Below, piece by piece: positions 31,172 to 33,203 of a stretch of DNA of 33,203 nucleotides; positions within the stretch are counted from its first letter, which is position 1, and each line of letters begins with the position of its first letter. Origin of the DNA: a virus; IMG/VR virus record IMGVR_UViG_3300030103_001532, positions 1 through 33,203 of that record; one strand, written 5' to 3'. The notes beneath the pieces were generated by a model, which was not told the origin of the DNA, made no database searches, and worked only from the letters and a program-made list of their open reading frames with translations. Both the position numbers and the translations under genes were made by a program.

Positions 31172-32961
31172 AAAAGTTTTTTATTTTACTTGCAGCTTTC
31201 TTATTAGTTACAACACCTGCTTATGCGTATCACACAGAAACACAAACACCTTATGGCATAAACATATCTGTTGATAGTGAGAATGGAGAGATAGAACTTA
31301 CTTGGCAAGAATCAGATGCGTTAGAAGTTAATCCACCTGAATACTATAGGTTATTTTTTGGTGATGATGACCAAGCAGCAGACTTCTCTATAGATACTAG
31401 CTTTGGTTTTAATGAAGCATTGTCTTGGAGAACTTATTACTTTACTCCTGAATATATATACGAAAAGTTTGAAACAACTACGCTTACATTCTATGCAAAG
31501 ATACAAGCAAGGAATGATACAGGTGGTACAGTTAGTGACTTAACAACAGTAGTTAGTGTAGAATATGATTATGATTATGTACCTACTTCAACGACATCTA
31601 GTACGACAACAAGCTCTACCACATCATCAACGACTACTACCACGACTACAACTACCACCACAACAACGACAACGCTACCTCAGGCGAAAGATGTGGTTGA
31701 AGATGGTAACACAACCTATCTCGCGTGGGATGAATATGGTTGCGAACATCCAAACAATCCTTTATCGTTTAAAGAATATTTGGAAGCAGTAGAAAGTGGA
31801 GTTTGGTTTGGTTATCAAGATGGCGACTGCTCTGACATACCTGATGATGTTATTGATATTATCGCAGAAGAGGAGATAGAAGATGAGATACTTGAAGAGG
31901 ATGTGGTGGTGGATGGACTTACAGATCTGGAACTATCAGAGGAAGAAGTCATTGAGGAACTTACAGAAGAAGAAATAGCTGCAATAGAAGCAGAGATAAA
32001 AGCTGAAGAAGAACGGCTGATCCAAAAACAAATAGAAGCAGAGGAAGAAGCAGAGATACTATTAGAGTTAGAAGAATCTGTAATTGAATTAGAAGATTTA
32101 TCTGAAGAAGAAATACAAGAGTTTGTAGAGGTTATAAAAGAAATAGAAGATACTATTGAGATTATAGAAATAATAGAGGAAGTTATAGAACTAGATATAC
32201 CTGAAGATATAATAGTAATAGAGATAGAGGAAGATGAGGTTATAGAAGATGACATTGTTATTGTGGTGGAAGATGAAATCGTTGATGAGGAAGTTTTGGA
32301 TGAGCCAATACAGGAAGATGTTGAGGAAGAGTTAACTGAAGAAGAAGTAGCTGTTGAAGTAGCAGAGATAGAAGAAGTTGTAGAAGTTCCTATTGTAGAA
32401 GAGGATGCAACAGAGGAAGAAGTTGCTGAAGCTATTGAAGAATATGTAGAAGAACTTGAAACAGAGGAAGTCATAGAAGTACTTGAAGAAGTTAATGATG
32501 TTGGTGTACAAGAGTTAGAGAATGTATCAGAAGAAGTCCAGGAAGTAATCCAGGCAGTAGTAGAGGAAGCTATAGAAGATGTTGAACAGCTTACACAGGA
32601 GCAAGTTGAGGTTGTTGCTGATGTACTACAAGTTGAAACTGAAGATGTTGCTATCGTTGCAGAAGCGATTAAATCAGACACAGTAGTAGCAGAAGCAGTA
32701 GAGGAATATGTAGAAAGAGCTGTAGAGAACGCAGATGTAGAGAACTATACTCTTGCTGATGTTGTTACAGAGGTACAGTACGAAGCATTTTTAGAAAATC
32801 CAATAGAAACCTTTGTTGATTTAGATTTTGAAGATATAAATATAAATAGTATTGGTGATGATATGACATCAGACCAAAAAGAAAAAGCACAAGAAGTCGT
32901 AGTTCCTGTAATCTTGACTAGAATAGCTAGTATGGCTGCATTTTTATTTAGGAGAGGCTAA
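31168..32961 (+). CDS. Secreted Thr-linker acidic surface protein, 597 aa
   Basis: A signal peptide MKKFFILLAAFLLVTTPAYA (cleavage after A20) leads to a FN3-like beta domain (about 28-134). A Thr/Ser linker (140-169) and a short domain with C192 and C221 follow. The next 330 or so residues are Glu/Val/Ile-rich (225-560), mostly degenerate short repeats with EEV, EEI and EEL steps. The end VVVPVILTRIASMAAFLFRRG is hydrophobic and closes with two Arg, a possible membrane anchor or sorting-like tail. This resembles a host cell-envelope protein rather than a virion part. The linker uses ACG, ACC, GCG and CTC codons that are rare in the rest of the window, suggesting capture from a host. A role in envelope decoration, superinfection exclusion or release is inferred. 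Confidence 0.7.
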   Translation: MKKFFILLAAFLLVTTPAYAYHTETQTPYGINISVDSENGEIELTWQESDALEVNPPEYYRLFFGDDDQAADFSIDTSFGFNEALSWRTYYFTPEYIYEKFETTTLTFYAKIQARNDTGGTVSDLTTVVSVEYDYDYVPTSTTSSTTTSSTTSSTTTTTTTTTTTTTTTLPQAKDVVEDGNTTYLAWDEYGCEHPNNPLSFKEYLEAVESGVWFGYQDGDCSDIPDDVIDIIAEEEIEDEILEEDVVVDGLTDLELSEEEVIEELTEEEIAAIEAEIKAEEERLIQKQIEAEEEAEILLELEESVIELEDLSEEEIQEFVEVIKEIEDTIEIIEIIEEVIELDIPEDIIVIEIEEDEVIEDDIVIVVEDEIVDEEVLDEPIQEDVEEELTEEEVAVEVAEIEEVVEVPIVEEDATEEEVAEAIEEYVEELETEEVIEVLEEVNDVGVQELENVSEEVQEVIQAVVEEAIEDVEQLTQEQVEVVADVLQVETEDVAIVAEAIKSDTVVAEAVEEYVERAVENADVENYTLADVVTEVQYEAFLENPIETFVDLDFEDININSIGDDMTSDQKEKAQEVVVPVILTRIASMAAFLFRRG

Positions 32962-33149
32962 TGTTTAAAAAATTATGGTCTTGGATAGTAGAGATAATTA
33001 AAGAAACACTAAATCTTAGTTGGACTTTAGTTGGTTTAGTTATTGCAACACTTACATTAACAGGATCAGCACAGCAAGTTACAGGACTTGCTACTATAAT
33101 TACACTAGCTATATGGTTATTGACCATAGGATTTAGAAAAGGAGAATAG
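32961..33149 (+). CDS. Two-helix membrane protein, holin candidate, 62 aa
   Basis: An amphipathic start (FKKLWSWIVEIIKETL) precedes two likely membrane spans (SWTLVGLVIATLTLTGSA, 19-36, and GLATIITLAIWLLTIGF, 42-58). The C-terminus is the basic RKGE. An AGGAGAGG site (32950-32957) inside the previous gene drives it. Two-helix proteins of about 60-70 residues with a charged end fit class II holins. The link to lysis is inferred, because an endolysin is not visible in the window. Confidence 0.58.
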   Translation: MFKKLWSWIVEIIKETLNLSWTLVGLVIATLTLTGSAQQVTGLATIITLAIWLLTIGFRKGE

Positions 33150-33150
33150 T

Positions 33151-33189
33151 ATGGACTGCTGTGGTAGTGGTTGCTGTGGTGGTAAATAG
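33151..33189 (+). CDS. Cys-rich 12-residue peptide
   Basis: A short frame encodes MDCCGSGCCGGK, with four of twelve residues Cys in two adjacent pairs (CC-x3-CC). AAGGAG at 33139-33144, six bases ahead, is a near-perfect ribosome site, and the gene starts two bases after the previous stop. Translation is therefore plausible despite the size. The peptide could bind a metal or form disulfides at the membrane. It could also be a chance frame. No family is known to me. Confidence 0.4.
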   Translation: MDCCGSGCCGGK

Positions 33190-33191
33190 TG

Positions 33192-33200
33192 TGCTATTCT
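33192..33200 (+). promoter_or_regulatory. Extended -10-like site at window end
   Basis: TGCTATTCT (TATTCT at 33195-33200) follows the same TGTGCTAT lead seen at 86-93. It lies just after the Cys-rich peptide gene and would start a further transcript beyond the window. The -10 is one base off the TATACT/TATAGT forms. Confidence 0.35.
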
Positions 33201-33203
33201 TAT

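Noticed and set aside
31589-31680. CRISPR-like or satellite array of ACA/ACT/ACC triplets
   Set aside because: It is the coding DNA of a Thr linker, with no regular repeat/spacer structure.
31815-32681. A 288-codon reverse frame rich in Ser/Thr
   Set aside because: It is the mirror of the GAA/GAG/ATA-rich acidic repeats of the surface protein. It has a nonsensical Ser/Thr/Ile composition and no start signal.
1-33203. Circular or terminally redundant complete genome
   Set aside because: The two ends share only TGTGCTAT, part of the promoter motif; no longer overlap is visible and replication genes are absent.

Overview
The window reads as the virion-structure half of an AT-rich (G+C about one third by eye) marine-type tailed phage. 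Every gene I can support is on the + strand. The genes are packed in TAATG/ATGA overlaps or separated by only a few bases. I see no replication, recombination, integration or tRNA gene and no clear endolysin, so the other half of the genome is probably outside the window. No tape-measure or sheath gene is recognisable. Large internal/ejection-type proteins and a fibre cluster suggest a short-tailed (podovirus-like) particle. The host is inferred to be a low-GC marine actinobacterium (Actinomarina or Acidimicrobiia-like). This rests on Thr-rich linkers of the TTTT-PP-TTTT kind, extended -10 promoters, and two promoters that would give leaderless mRNAs. It is not proven.

Layout. 1-122: direct repeats, a UUCG-capped terminator and an abutting promoter. 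123-1145: seven tiny genes, mostly very basic, including an 85-residue protein of a type common near phage packaging genes and a four-cysteine mini-protein. 1135-4836: large terminase, with an N-terminal four-Cys and helix-turn-helix region, and portal. 4836-5484: two small unknowns. 5484-20832: a 15-kb block of six large virion proteins. It includes a 2061-residue giant, a lysozyme/transglycosylase-like protein with a Thr/Pro linker, and a 1481-residue polyvalent protein. 20833-21017: promoter and structured leader. 21018-22652: scaffold and major capsid. 22653-22717: terminator and promoter. 22718-27919: connector, Asp-box tail protein, and a large fibre with a cupredoxin-like domain. 27916-30714: three tandem fibre plus small-partner cassettes. 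30715-33203: membrane mini-proteins, a secreted Thr-linker/acidic surface protein, a two-helix membrane protein, a 12-residue Cys-rich peptide and a last promoter-like site.

How it may work. Terminase and portal load DNA into a shell built by scaffold and capsid. The giant block probably forms an internal core delivered into the cell with the DNA. Its 1481-residue member carries a GNAT-like domain, two ADP-ribosyltransferase-like domains and a methyltransferase domain. Three copies of an identical nine-residue linker mark borders between modules. I consider this the most novel system in the window: a candidate virion-delivered multi-enzyme effector that would modify host molecules on entry. 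The fibre cassettes supply exchangeable adhesins. The last genes may remodel or anchor to the host envelope and help lysis.
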